Source: Pseudodesulfovibrio tunisiensis (GTDB lineage Bacteria; Desulfobacterota; Desulfovibrionia; Desulfovibrionales; Desulfovibrionaceae). From it: 64,000 nucleotides of DNA. Made by a program: the position numbers and the translations under genes. The stretch covers positions 2,889,501 through 2,953,500 of the forward strand of contig NZ_CP094380.1 of assembly GCF_022809775.1 (NCBI RefSeq), in the 5' to 3' direction. Position 1 is the stretch's first letter. The number at the start of each line of letters is the position of its first letter. Below are positions 9,524 to 18,172 of the stretch, piece by piece. Below the pieces are notes generated by a model. It had not been told where the DNA came from. It did not search any database and saw only the letters and a program-made list of their open reading frames with translations.

Positions 9524-10354
9524 ATGCCGAACAATCTTCCCATAGGCATGTTCGATTCCGGCGTTGGCGGGCTGACCGTGCTCAAGGCCGTGCGTCAGCT
9601 CATGCCGTGCGAAAACATATTGTATCTCGGAGACACGGCCCGGCTGCCCTACGGCTCCAAGTCCGCGCGTACCGTGTCGCAATACGCGGTCCAGTGCGCG
9701 GCCGAACTCGTGCGCCGGGACATCAAGCTGCTCGTGGTGGCGTGCAACACGGCCAGTGCCGTGGCTCTGGACAGCCTGCGGGCCGCCTATCCCGACCTGC
9801 CCGTGATCGGCGTGGTCGAGCCCGGGGCCGAGGCTGCGTGCGCTGCGTCCAGCAACGGACACATTGCGGTCATTGCCACGGAATCCACCATTGCGGGCGG
9901 TGCATACCAGCGCGCCATCCATGCCCGGTTGCCCGGGGCGAGCATCACGGGCCATCCCTGCCCCCTGTTCGTGCCGCTGGCCGAGGAGGGCTGGACCGAA
10001 GGCCCCATTGCCGAGGCCATTGCCGCACGCTATCTGGACCCGATCTTCAATCCCGCGTCCGGCACGGGCAGCGACGAGCCCCCCGATGTGCTCGTGCTCG
10101 GCTGCACCCATTTCCCGCTGCTCGCCCCGGCCATCAAGCACGTGGCCGCGCCCGGCACTGCCATCGTGGATTCCGCTGCCACGACCGCCCGGGCCGTGCG
10201 TCAGGTTCTGGCTGATCGCAATCTGGTGCGCAGCAACGGCTGCGGCTCCTCTGTCTATCTCACCACCGACGATGTGCCGCGCTTTGCCCGTACCGGAACC
10301 CGTTTTCTGGGTACCCCCATCGCTGAAGCGGACGTGGAACTGGTGGATTTGTAG
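9524..10354 (+). CDS. murI: glutamate racemase
   Basis: Interconverts L- and D-glutamate in the cytoplasm to supply D-Glu for peptidoglycan. The 276-residue protein begins with the conserved I-G-M-F-D-S-G-V-G-G-L-T motif. It carries both catalytic cysteines, Cys74 in V-A-C-N-T-A-S and the second in L-G-C-T-H-F-P, plus the L-P-Y-G motif. Length is normal for the family. The start ATG 9524 follows CAGG. It is divergent from the transporter gene. A repeat-rich region begins immediately after the stop. Confidence 0.95.
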   Translation: MPNNLPIGMFDSGVGGLTVLKAVRQLMPCENILYLGDTARLPYGSKSARTVSQYAVQCAAELVRRDIKLLVVACNTASAVALDSLRAAYPDLPVIGVVEPGAEAACAASSNGHIAVIATESTIAGGAYQRAIHARLPGASITGHPCPLFVPLAEEGWTEGPIAEAIAARYLDPIFNPASGTGSDEPPDVLVLGCTHFPLLAPAIKHVAAPGTAIVDSAATTARAVRQVLADRNLVRSNGCGSSVYLTTDDVPRFARTGTRFLGTPIAEADVELVDL

Positions 10355-10357
10355 AAG

Positions 10358-10688
10358 AGGCCTCCGGCGGCTCAAACCCTTTGAAAAGGGGTTGGGAATC
10401 CGAAACTTTCTGGTTTGCGCCGCTGATTGGCTCAGGCAACGTGCAAGGCCCGTTTGCGGCGTGGCCGGAAGAAGGGCAATCCTCAGGAAAAGGAAGAAAA
10501 AAACATGTCTTTCATTACCATTCCCTTCAGCCCGTTTGCCGGGAGGCGGACGGGCGGGGCGATGAGCGGGAGCGAATCGGTCCGCACGGCCGCCTCCCGG
10601 CAAACTCAGGGGGGGTCAAGGGGTTTCAGCCCCTTGCGGGTCCAGGGCAGAGCCCTGGTCCTCCCGAAGGGACCGCCGGAGGCCCTCC
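10358..10688. repeat. composite repeat element bounded by inverted GGCCTCCGGCGG ends
   Basis: The segment starts right after the murI stop with AGGCCTCCGGCGG (10359-10371) and ends with CCGCCGGAGGCC (10674-10685), its near-exact reverse complement. Inside is a perfect 16-bp inverted repeat, GTTTGCCGGGAGGCGG (10534-10549) and its complement (10590-10605), a smaller hairpin around CCCTTTGAAAAGGGG, and a G7 run. The right part (GGGTCCAGGGCAGAGCCCTGG-like) resembles, in the opposite orientation, the repeat after mobA at 21902. No coding capacity recognised. It looks like a non-mobile or MITE-like repeat of the host lineage. Confidence 0.6.
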
Positions 10689-11162
10689 CTGTTTCCTTCC
10701 CTGCTGTTTCTCGTCTGCCTTGTCCTGCCTCTTCCGGCCAATGGCGCGGACCTGTCCGGCCTTGCTCCGGACGTGGTCGGGGATATGGCGCGCATCAGTC
10801 TGCTGTCCGGCGCGGATGCCCTGAAGGCGGTGGACGACCTGCACGGCAAGCGCATTCAGGCCGAGGCTGCCGTGGTCGCCAGATATGCCCGGCCCGGGGA
10901 GCGTCCGGCCGAACTGTGGGTGTCCCGTGCCGCATCGGCCACGGAAGCCCGGCGTCAGACCGGACTCATGGTGCACATGATGTTCGACAACCCGAAATCC
11001 CCGTTTTCCGACCCGGGACGGCTGGAACATGCGGGCATCCCGATCTACCGCTTTTCGGGCATGGGGCAGGTTCATCTGATCTGGTACAGGGACGATCTCG
11101 CCTACTGGGTGAGCTGCAACCCCGACGACGCATCCGCATTCCTGAAAGCGGTGTGCCGGTAA
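10689..11162 (+). CDS. small secreted protein of unknown function, start codon unclear
   Basis: I do not recognise this protein. The frame contains an evident signal peptide (P-S-L-L-F-L-V-C-L-V-L-P-L-P-A-N-G-A, cleaved before D-L-S-G), but no ATG, GTG or TTG precedes it in frame before the stop at 10563. A CTG at 10689 lies 6 nt after a perfect GGAGG (10678-10682) and is used here provisionally; that GGAGG is also part of the end of the adjacent repeat. The first standard start, GTG 10773, would remove the signal peptide. The mature part (about 130 residues) has a Y-W-V-S-C segment near the end and resembles proteins with a single compact secreted domain. The repeat may have displaced the original start. 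Confidence 0.55.
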   Translation: MFPSLLFLVCLVLPLPANGADLSGLAPDVVGDMARISLLSGADALKAVDDLHGKRIQAEAAVVARYARPGERPAELWVSRAASATEARRQTGLMVHMMFDNPKSPFSDPGRLEHAGIPIYRFSGMGQVHLIWYRDDLAYWVSCNPDDASAFLKAVCR

Positions 11163-11354
11163 TCCCCGCACAGGGAAACAATCAAATATCGATAGCTTTT
11201 CGATAGGTTTGAAATCCAGTTGTTCAAAATGGTTAACAGTAGAATGGTGTCGGAAAAGCCCCTTGGGAAACAGGGGATGACAGCACATTCCGGGCACAGA
11301 GGGGAGCGCTGGTTCCCGCTTTTCTCCGCCCGCGTTTTCAGGTAGGCATCGAAT

Positions 11355-12182
11355 ATGCCAGAACTGCCGGAAGTTGAAGTCATCGCCAGAGGGTTGGACC
11401 GTTCCCTCAAGGGCAGGACGATCTCGGGCGCGGATGTGCCGGGATTGACCCGGCTCTCGGATTCGGCCGAGCGCATTGTTTCCCTGTCCTGCGGGCGCGG
11501 GGTGGGCCGCGTGTATCGCCGGGGCAAGGCCCTGCTCATGGAATTGGACGGCGGTGTGGTGCTCGGATTCCATCTGCGCATGACAGGCCGCATCGTGCAT
11601 GGCCCGGCGCGTGCCGCCACAAGCCATGACCGCATCTTCCTTTGTCTGGATGACGGGTCGCGGCTCATGTTTTCGGATGCGCGCAAGTTCGGCTATGTCC
11701 GGGCGTTTGGCCCGGGTGAGCTTGAATCATGGGATTTTCTGCAACGTCTCGGCCCGGAACCGCTGGAGACTCCGGCTCGGGAGCTGGCCCGTCGCGTGGC
11801 CAGTCGCAAGGCCGGAATCAAGGGACTGCTCCTGAACCAGTCCGTGGTGGCCGGGGTGGGCAACATCTATGCGGACGAGTCCCTGTTTCGCGCTGGCATT
11901 CATCCCGAGGCCAAGGCCGACAGGCTGGGCATGGACAGGCTGGAGCGGCTGTTCTCGGAATTGCAGGGCGTGCTGCGGCAGGCCATTGCCGAGAACGGCA
12001 GCTCGATCCGGGACTACGTGAACGCGGACGGCGATGCCGGGGCGTTCCAGAACAGCTTTCGCGTGTATGGTCGCAAGGGCTGTCCGTGCACCTGCTGCAA
12101 CACGCCGCTTCAGGCGCGCACGGTCGCGGGCCGGACCTCCACGTTCTGTCCGCACTGCCAGTGCCTGAAGCCCGGAAAATAG
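11355..12182 (+). CDS. mutM: formamidopyrimidine-DNA glycosylase
   Basis: Base-excision-repair glycosylase/AP lyase that removes 8-oxoguanine and formamidopyrimidines. The 275-residue protein starts P-E-L-P-E-V-E, providing the catalytic N-terminal proline and Glu. It has the conserved central helix-two-turn-helix segment (L-L-N-Q-S-V-V-A-G-V-G-N-I-Y-A-D-E). The C-terminal zinc finger has C-T-C-C ahead of C-P-H-C; the first pair is C-x2-C within C-P-C-T-C-C. Length and layout are typical. Upstream sequence (11163-11354) is AT-richer and presumably holds its promoter. Confidence 0.95.
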   Translation: MPELPEVEVIARGLDRSLKGRTISGADVPGLTRLSDSAERIVSLSCGRGVGRVYRRGKALLMELDGGVVLGFHLRMTGRIVHGPARAATSHDRIFLCLDDGSRLMFSDARKFGYVRAFGPGELESWDFLQRLGPEPLETPARELARRVASRKAGIKGLLLNQSVVAGVGNIYADESLFRAGIHPEAKADRLGMDRLERLFSELQGVLRQAIAENGSSIRDYVNADGDAGAFQNSFRVYGRKGCPCTCCNTPLQARTVAGRTSTFCPHCQCLKPGK

Positions 12183-12476
12183 CTTGCAGTAACTGTTGTG
12201 GTCATTGCGGTTCAGTGCAAGGACGTCCGTGGCGCATTCCGCAGGCCTTCGGGCAGGGATGGGGGATTGGCGGCCTTGGCAATAGGATTTTGCCGGAAAA
12301 ACATTTCCTGTTCTTTCAGGGTGATGCGTTTCGGGACGTTGGCGGAATCCTTTTGCGGGAATGCGTGTGCCTTGTTTTTAAACAGCATTGAAAACATGCG
12401 GTTAAATTTTTTCTAATATTTTTCCAGACTGATTTTGCGACCGGCTGGCCGGATTGGCCCGGCAAATGGGGAAAGC

Positions 12477-14012
12477 GTGACCGAACACGGACGAAAAATC
12501 GCCAGAAATGCCTCGGTTGTGGCCGGGGCGACCCTGATTTCCCGGGGCTTGGGGTTTGTTAGAGACATCATCGTGGCCTTTGCCCTTGGGGCGGGCGTGT
12601 TCGCGGACGCGTTCTTCGTGGCCTTTCGCATCCCGAATCTGCTGCGGCGGCTGTTTGGCGAAGGGTCGCTGACCATGGCCTTCATCCCGGTTTTTTCGCG
12701 CATCCGGGAAGAACAGGGCGAGGAAGCGGCGCGGGAGATGGCCCGTTCCGCCATGATCTGGCTGTGCGTGATCCTGACCGGGGTGACCGTGGTCGTGGAA
12801 CTGCTGGCCGGGCCGCTCACCTATGCCATTGCCCCGGGGTTTGCGAAGAATCCCGAACAGTTCGGCGTGACCGTCGACCTTGTCCGCATCTGTTTTCCCT
12901 ATGTGATCTTCATCTGCGGGGTGGCCCTGTGCATGGGCATTCTCAATGCCTCGGATCATTTTCTGGGACCTGCGCTGGCTCCGTGCCTGCTCAATGTGGC
13001 CCTGATCTCGGCTGCGCTGCTCGGGTATTTCATGGGCTGGAACGTGGCCTATGCCATGGCCTTCGGCGTGCTGGTCGGCGGTGCGGCCCAGTTCCTCATG
13101 CAGCAGCCGTTTCTGCACGCACGGGGGTTTCGCTGGCGCGGGGCGTGGTCGTGGCGCAATCCGGGCGTGGCGCGCATGGGCGTGCTCATGCTGCCCACGG
13201 TGTTCGGCGCGGCCGTCTATCAGCTCAACATTCTGCTCGGCACCCTGCTGGCGTCGTTTCTGCCCGTGGGAAGCGTATCCTATCTGTATTATGCGGATCG
13301 GCTGGTCCAGTTTCCGCTGGGCGTGTTCGGCATTGCCGTGAGCACGGCGGCCCTGCCGAGTCTGGCAAAACTGGCCGTGGAAAAGCGGTTTGACGAGTTC
13401 GATTCCGCGCTGTCGTCGGCCCTGTCCCTGACCCTGTTCATCGCCCTGCCTGCGGCGGCCGGGCTGGTCGCGCTTGCCGATCCCCTGATCGGCCTCCTGT
13501 TCCAGCGCGGGGCATTCAGCGCCGAGGCCGTGCAGGCCACGGGAAGCGCCCTGATCGCCTATTCCGCGGGCCTGCCGTTCATTGCCCTGTCCCGGCCGCT
13601 GGTGGCCGCGTTCTATGCCCTTGAGGACACGCGCACCCCGGTGCGCATTGCCGTGGCCTGCCTCGTGGCGAACATCGGGCTGGGCGCGTGGCTCATGTTT
13701 CCGCTGGCCCATGTGGGGCTTGCTCTGGCCGTGAGCGCGTCGTCCCTGCTGAATTTCCTGCTGCTGGCCCTGTGCCTGCGCCGACGGCGCAAGGGGGGCC
13801 TGCCCGGGCTGTCCGGCGTGATCAGAATCGTTGCGCTCAGTGCGCTGATCGGTGTCGGGGCGCATGCGTCCGCGGCATGGTCGTTCTGGTGGGTGGTCTG
13901 CATTCCGGGCTGGGTGGTCGCCTACATTGTCGCGGCGCGCATGCTCGGCATGGAAGAGGCGGTGGTGTTCGTGGACATGTTCCGGTCGCGCTTGCGGCGG
14001 AGGCAGGCATGA
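12477..14012 (+). CDS. murJ: lipid II flippase MurJ
   Basis: A 511-residue MviN/MurJ-family inner-membrane flippase that moves lipid II to the periplasmic face for peptidoglycan synthesis. The family N-terminus is clear (A-R-N-A-S-V-V-A-G-A-T-L-I-S-R, then G-F-V-R-D), and about 14 hydrophobic helices follow. The GTG at 12477 is chosen because of the GGGGA upstream and because the MurJ core begins a few residues later; an ATG-less extension to 12435 is unlikely. Its stop overlaps the ATG of the next gene (ATGA), so the two form an operon. Confidence 0.92.
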   Translation: MTEHGRKIARNASVVAGATLISRGLGFVRDIIVAFALGAGVFADAFFVAFRIPNLLRRLFGEGSLTMAFIPVFSRIREEQGEEAAREMARSAMIWLCVILTGVTVVVELLAGPLTYAIAPGFAKNPEQFGVTVDLVRICFPYVIFICGVALCMGILNASDHFLGPALAPCLLNVALISAALLGYFMGWNVAYAMAFGVLVGGAAQFLMQQPFLHARGFRWRGAWSWRNPGVARMGVLMLPTVFGAAVYQLNILLGTLLASFLPVGSVSYLYYADRLVQFPLGVFGIAVSTAALPSLAKLAVEKRFDEFDSALSSALSLTLFIALPAAAGLVALADPLIGLLFQRGAFSAEAVQATGSALIAYSAGLPFIALSRPLVAAFYALEDTRTPVRIAVACLVANIGLGAWLMFPLAHVGLALAVSASSLLNFLLLALCLRRRRKGGLPGLSGVIRIVALSALIGVGAHASAAWSFWWVVCIPGWVVAYIVAARMLGMEEAVVFVDMFRSRLRRRQA

Positions 14013-14737
14013 TCGAACAGGCCCGGAACCGTTTCCCGCGTGGACTGGCCCAGCCCGAGGGCGGATACCGCTTCTCGCTGGATTCCCTGCTGCTGGCGTG
14101 CTTTTGTCAGCCCGGAGCAAAGGGCGAGGGCGCGGATATCGGAGCCGGGTGCGGCGTGGTCGGGCTCGGACTGCTGCTGCGTCATGAGCGGGTACGGCTT
14201 GTTGCCGTGGAATGCGATTCCGCTTCCGTGGAGTGCGCCCGGGCCAACGGCGCGCTTCTGGGGCTGGAGGACCGGTTTTCCGTGGAGCGGGCGGATGTGG
14301 CCGAGTGGCGGCCGCAAGGCGTGCTGGATTTCGTGGTGGCCAACCCGCCGTATCGGGAGCTTGGGCGCGGCAGGGCGAGCCGGGGCGAGGAACGCAAGGC
14401 CGCGCGGTTCGAGGCGGAAGGAAATTTCGACGCATTTGCCGCCTGTGCTGCCCGTGCGCTCAAGGCCAGGGGAAAATTCTGCTTCGTGCATCTGCCGGAA
14501 CGGCTGCCTGCGCTCATGGCCGGGCTGGATCGGGCCGGGCTGGAGCCCAAGCGCATGCGACTGGTGCACAGCCGAATCCACGAGCCCGCGAAGATCGTAC
14601 TCATGGAGGCGAGAAAACAGGGCGGTCCCGGCATGGCTGTCGAGCCGCCTCTGGCACTGTACAAGGGAACCGGGCAGGATACGGCCATGACGGAACAGGC
14701 CCTTGATTTCTGCCCGTATCTGCGGTGCAATGCCTGA
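14009..14737 (+). CDS. SAM-dependent methyltransferase, TrmN6-like (tRNA1(Val) A37 N6-MTase family)
   Basis: A 242-residue class I methyltransferase. SAM site motif I is A-D-I-G-A-G-C-G-V-V (residues about 41-50), and the catalytic N-P-P-Y motif typical of N6-adenine methyltransferases is in V-V-A-N-P-P-Y. The overall pattern matches YfiC/TrmN6, which methylates A37 of tRNA1(Val); the specific target is inferred from the family. Translation is coupled to murJ through a 4-bp overlap. Confidence 0.83.
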   Translation: MIEQARNRFPRGLAQPEGGYRFSLDSLLLACFCQPGAKGEGADIGAGCGVVGLGLLLRHERVRLVAVECDSASVECARANGALLGLEDRFSVERADVAEWRPQGVLDFVVANPPYRELGRGRASRGEERKAARFEAEGNFDAFAACAARALKARGKFCFVHLPERLPALMAGLDRAGLEPKRMRLVHSRIHEPAKIVLMEARKQGGPGMAVEPPLALYKGTGQDTAMTEQALDFCPYLRCNA

Positions 14738-14830
14738 GCCTGACAGGGTGCCCGAACGCGTTTTCATCATGTGTTTTTCGATTGGAACCAGAGGCGCGGC
14801 CGCAGCCGCATCTCGCTACCCCGGCAGATC

Positions 14831-16177
14831 ATGATCCGCAAAATCATTCTGGAAAACTTCATGGCCCACGCCATGACCGAGATCGAGCTCGATTCCGGGG
14901 TCACGGCCCTGACCGGCCCGAACAACACGGGCAAGTCCGCGGTTGTGGAGGCGTTGCGGTGCGTGGCCTCCAATCCCGCACCCCGGCATTTCATCCGCCA
15001 CGGCGCCAGGGAAGCACGGGTCACGGTGGAACTGGACGATGGTACGCGCGTGGTCTGGATCCGCAAAAAGCGCAGCCCGGGCTACGAGCTGTGGAAGGCC
15101 GGGGCCGAAGAGCCCGAGGAATTCTGGAAGCTCGGCCGGGGCAAGGTGCCGGAGGAAATTCGCGAGGCCCTGCGGCTGGACGCAGTGGAGCTGGAAAACG
15201 GGGGCAGGGATGTGGACGTGCACGTCGGCAACCAGCGCGAGCCCGTGTTTCTGCTCAACCGTCCGGATTCGGACACGGCCGCGTTCTTTGCCGCATCCAC
15301 GGAAAGCGCGCATCTGCTGGCCATGCAGAACGCGCTCAAGCGGCGTACGCAGGAGGCCAGACGCGAGGAGCAGCGGCTGGAACAGCGGCGTGTCGAAGTC
15401 GAGGCCGATCTTGATGCGCTTGCCTTGCTGCCGGACATCAATCTGGTCATGGAACGTGCCCGGGAATGCCGCGCCCGGCTGGATCGGCTCGGACGCGAAA
15501 TACCGGCTCTGGAACAGCTTCTGGCCCGTCGTGGCAGTCTGGTTGCGGAGTTGGAGAAGCGCAACCGCATCGCCGAGGTGCTGGATGGCGTGACCATGCC
15601 GCCGGACACTGCGCCCACGCGCGGGCTGGACGATCTGCTTGGCCGGATGGAGCGTGTCGGGCGCGGTCTGGATCATGCCCGGAACGTGCGTGTGGCTCTG
15701 GATTCGCTGGCTCCGCTGCCGCAACCCGGTTCCACGCAGCCTCTTGCCCGGTTTCTGGAGCACATGACTGCGCTGCAATCCGCCCTGCAGACCGCAAAGG
15801 ACCGCAAGGCTCCGTTGCAGGAGCTTCTTCCTGTCCCGGAACTGCCGCGCACGGGGCAACTTTCCGGTCTTGTTGATGAAATGCTTGCCTTGCAATGTCG
15901 GATGCGTCGTCTGAAGCGACAGGGAGCAGCCTTGGGGAAGATTGCGGAACCGCCTGTGCCGACTGCGGATGGCGGTCTGGACGAACTGGCCCGGAATCTG
16001 GCGTCCCTGCGTGCGACCCGGAATCGGGTGCAGGACGAGCTGGTCGGAGTGGATGCGGAACTGGCAGGCGTGCGCGCCGAGGTGGAGCGGGCCGTGGAGC
16101 GCATGGGCAAATGTCCGACCTGCGGGCGCGACATGACCGCAAGCGACCTGCTGGACCGGGGAGGCTGCCATGATTGA
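14831..16177 (+). CDS. Rad50/SbcC-like ATPase, N-terminal lobe with zinc-hook cysteines
   Basis: A 448-residue SMC/Rad50-type protein that stops where a normal Rad50 would turn back at its hook. Residues 1-110 hold the N-lobe, with Walker A G-P-N-N-T-G-K-S at 29-36. Residues about 165-430 are coiled-coil-rich, and C-P-T-C (428-431) close to the C-terminus is a zinc-hook-like Cys pair. There is no ABC signature or Walker B here; these are found in the separate protein at 17446-18099. The ATG 14831 start gives the expected I-I-L-E-N-F opening. It overlaps the nuclease gene by 8 bp. Probable role: DNA end processing or repair together with that nuclease. Confidence 0.8.
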   Translation: MIRKIILENFMAHAMTEIELDSGVTALTGPNNTGKSAVVEALRCVASNPAPRHFIRHGAREARVTVELDDGTRVVWIRKKRSPGYELWKAGAEEPEEFWKLGRGKVPEEIREALRLDAVELENGGRDVDVHVGNQREPVFLLNRPDSDTAAFFAASTESAHLLAMQNALKRRTQEARREEQRLEQRRVEVEADLDALALLPDINLVMERARECRARLDRLGREIPALEQLLARRGSLVAELEKRNRIAEVLDGVTMPPDTAPTRGLDDLLGRMERVGRGLDHARNVRVALDSLAPLPQPGSTQPLARFLEHMTALQSALQTAKDRKAPLQELLPVPELPRTGQLSGLVDEMLALQCRMRRLKRQGAALGKIAEPPVPTADGGLDELARNLASLRATRNRVQDELVGVDAELAGVRAEVERAVERMGKCPTCGRDMTASDLLDRGGCHD

Positions 16178-17132
16178 TGCGGTAACCGGAAACGGCCTGT
16201 TCCTCGTGGCGGACCCGCACCTTGCGGACACGTCGCCGGGCCAGCGGCTGGACGGGTATCTGGAACAGATTCTGGGCAAGGTCGAGGCGTGTCTTGCGCG
16301 TGCCCGGGAACTGGACATGGTGCCCGTGTTTCTGGGCGACCTGTTTCATTGGCCCCGGGACAACTCCAACAGGATGCTTGTGGAACTGATCCGCGTTTTC
16401 GGCGAGGCTGCAAAGACGCGCATGGCGTGGGTGCTGGTGGGCAATCACGACAAGTACCAGTCCCGATTCACCCCGGACGTGTCCCTTGCCGTGCTCGAAG
16501 CCGCTGGCGTGATTCGGCTCATGAAGGAACAGGGCGAGCAGTTCGATCTGCAGACCCCGCAGGGCCGGGTGCGCGTGTGCGCCAGTCCGGACGGCACGCC
16601 TCTGCCAAGGGAATACGAGCGCGACGCGGACTGCCCGGCAACCGTGCTCTGGGTCGCGCACCACAACATCCGGTTTCCCGAATTTCTGGACAAGGCATAC
16701 GGCATCCGCGAGATTCCGGGCGTGGACTGGCTGGTGAACGGTCATATCCACCGTCCCCAGCCCACGGTGCGCAAGGGCGCGACCATCTGGGCCAATCCCG
16801 GGAACATCACGCGCCTGACCTTTTCCCGCCACACCATGGAGCGCACCCCGGCCGCAGCTGTCTGGACCCCGGGCTGCGAGGAACTGGAACGCTGGGAAGT
16901 GCCGCATCTTGCGTTCAACGAGGTTTTTCCGGACCAGGATTTTCCGCCCGAGGAGCACGAGGCCGAGGGCGAATCCCGGTTCATCGAGGGACTGGAACGG
17001 CTGGCATGGCGACGCACGCGCGAGGGCGTGGGGTTGCGCCAGTTCCTGTCCGACAATCTTTCCCATGAAACACCTGAAGCCCGTCTGATATGGGAGCTTT
17101 ACGAGGAGGTCGTTCAAGGTGATGAACAATAA
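16170..17132 (+). CDS. Mre11/SbcD-like metallophosphoesterase
   Basis: A 320-residue calcineurin-like phosphoesterase. The metal-binding motifs are in order: D-P-H (Asp15, His17), G-D-L-F-H (Asp57), G-N-H-D (91-94), a later A-H-H, and G-H-I-H. These are the five phosphoesterase motifs of Mre11/SbcD nucleases. It lies between the two halves of a Rad50-like ATPase and overlaps both the upstream gene (8 bp) and the following small gene, so stoichiometric, coupled translation is likely. Predicted to be the nuclease subunit of the complex. The C-terminal 80 residues would hold the ATPase-binding region. Confidence 0.85.
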   Translation: MIDAVTGNGLFLVADPHLADTSPGQRLDGYLEQILGKVEACLARARELDMVPVFLGDLFHWPRDNSNRMLVELIRVFGEAAKTRMAWVLVGNHDKYQSRFTPDVSLAVLEAAGVIRLMKEQGEQFDLQTPQGRVRVCASPDGTPLPREYERDADCPATVLWVAHHNIRFPEFLDKAYGIREIPGVDWLVNGHIHRPQPTVRKGATIWANPGNITRLTFSRHTMERTPAAAVWTPGCEELERWEVPHLAFNEVFPDQDFPPEEHEAEGESRFIEGLERLAWRRTREGVGLRQFLSDNLSHETPEARLIWELYEEVVQGDEQ

Positions 17133-17442
17133 CGCCAACAACGGAGCCGCAGACCGCGACGCGCGGTTGGAGCAGGAACTCAATGCACTGCGCAATCGCT
17201 ATGAAAGTCTGAAGGAACGCAAGGTCCGCACCGAGCAGGACATTGCCAACCTTTCGCGGCAGCTCGAAGAACTGGAGCAGCGAGCCTTGGCCGAGTACGG
17301 CACTGCCGACCCCAGGGAACTGCAAGCGCTTCTGGAGAGCAAACGGCAGGAAAACGAACGGGTTGTCGCGGAATACCGCAACCATGTGCAGGAAGTGCAG
17401 CAGGCCCTTGCCGAGGTGGAGCAGGGCTTCGGAGGCAAATAG
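17122..17442 (+). CDS. small coiled-coil protein of the split Rad50/Mre11 operon
   Basis: A 106-residue, highly charged protein that is nearly all predicted coiled coil (long runs of E, Q, R and L with heptad spacing). It has no enzymatic motif. Its start overlaps the nuclease gene and it is followed after 3 bp by the ATPase C-lobe gene. The position suggests that it supplies or bridges the coiled-coil arm missing from the C-lobe protein, but this is inference. The ATG at 17122 is preceded by AAGGTG. Confidence 0.75.
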   Translation: MNNNANNGAADRDARLEQELNALRNRYESLKERKVRTEQDIANLSRQLEELEQRALAEYGTADPRELQALLESKRQENERVVAEYRNHVQEVQQALAEVEQGFGGK

Positions 17443-17445
17443 GCC

Positions 17446-18099
17446 GTGGACGCGAACGCCCCTCTGCCCGATCTCGACGCGCTGGAACGTCGGCTGCACC
17501 TGCTGGAAGCACAGGCACAGACCCGCGTGGACGAGCACCATCGCCTGCGCGAGGAGGCGGTTTCCGTGCGCGAGTTTCTGGACCTTGCGCCCAAGGCCCG
17601 GGACACGCTCGAAGAGTTGGCCACAGCCCTGTTCGGCAAGATACTGGACGAGATCGAGGCCAATCTGACCCACGCCATCCGCGAGATACTGGGCCAGGAC
17701 AGGGTGGTGTCCACCTTGCGGGAGGTCAGGAACAACCGGCTCCAGATACATTTCCAGATTCACAATCAGGGCAACGAGGACGAGATCGAGGACATCCTGA
17801 CCGGACAGGGCGGTTCCGTGTGCAACATCCTGTCCGTGGGTCTGCGGCTCGTGGCCCTGTCCCAGCTTCCGGCCGAGCGGCATCGCCCGTTTCTAGTGCT
17901 GGACGAGCAGGACTGCTGGCTCAAGCCTTCGCTGGTGCCGAGGTTCATGCAGATCATCAGGGAGATCGCCCATCGGCTGGACGTGCAGGTGCTGGTGATC
18001 AGCCATCATCCCATGGACAGCTTTTCCCACAGCGTGGACCGCATCTTCCAGCTCAAGCCCGACCGCGAGCTCGGGGCGCGAGTGGAACGGGTGAAGTAG
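17446..18099 (+). CDS. Rad50/SbcC-like ATPase, C-terminal lobe
   Basis: A 217-residue protein holding the other half of an ABC/Rad50 head. It has a signature-like G-Q-G-G-S-V (120-125) followed by N-I-L-S-V-G-L-R. Walker B is F-L-V-L-D-E (149-154), and the switch His is in V-I-S-H-H-P (184-189). It lacks a Walker A, which is provided by the protein at 14831. Only a short coiled coil (residues about 10-45) precedes the head, and there is no hook motif. The GTG start at 17446 follows GGAGG. Together the four genes would reconstitute an SbcCD-like complex. Confidence 0.8.
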   Translation: MDANAPLPDLDALERRLHLLEAQAQTRVDEHHRLREEAVSVREFLDLAPKARDTLEELATALFGKILDEIEANLTHAIREILGQDRVVSTLREVRNNRLQIHFQIHNQGNEDEIEDILTGQGGSVCNILSVGLRLVALSQLPAERHRPFLVLDEQDCWLKPSLVPRFMQIIREIAHRLDVQVLVISHHPMDSFSHSVDRIFQLKPDRELGARVERVK

Positions 18100-18116
18100 A
18101 CTCTTTTTCGGAAGGG

Positions 18117-18153
18117 AAAGGGCCCGGTCGCGAGGTTGCGGCCGGGCCCTTTT
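18117..18153. terminator. bidirectional terminator between the Rad50-like operon and hsp20
   Basis: GGGCCCGG (18120-18127) and CCGGGCCC (18142-18149) form the stem, flanked by AAA on the left and TTTT on the right, so it can stop transcription from both convergent units. Confidence 0.75.
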
Positions 18154-18172
18154 CAGTTGGAGAAGGGGGCTG

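Noticed and set aside
8027..10354. A 775-codon frame running antisense to the SLC13-type gene and into murI
   Set aside because: Only its 3' part is real (murI, from ATG 9524). The upstream portion is histidine/glutamine-rich antisense of the transporter.
12212..12397. Minus-strand 61-codon frame between mutM and murJ
   Set aside because: No ribosome binding site, lies in an AT-rich promoter-like stretch, and no motif.
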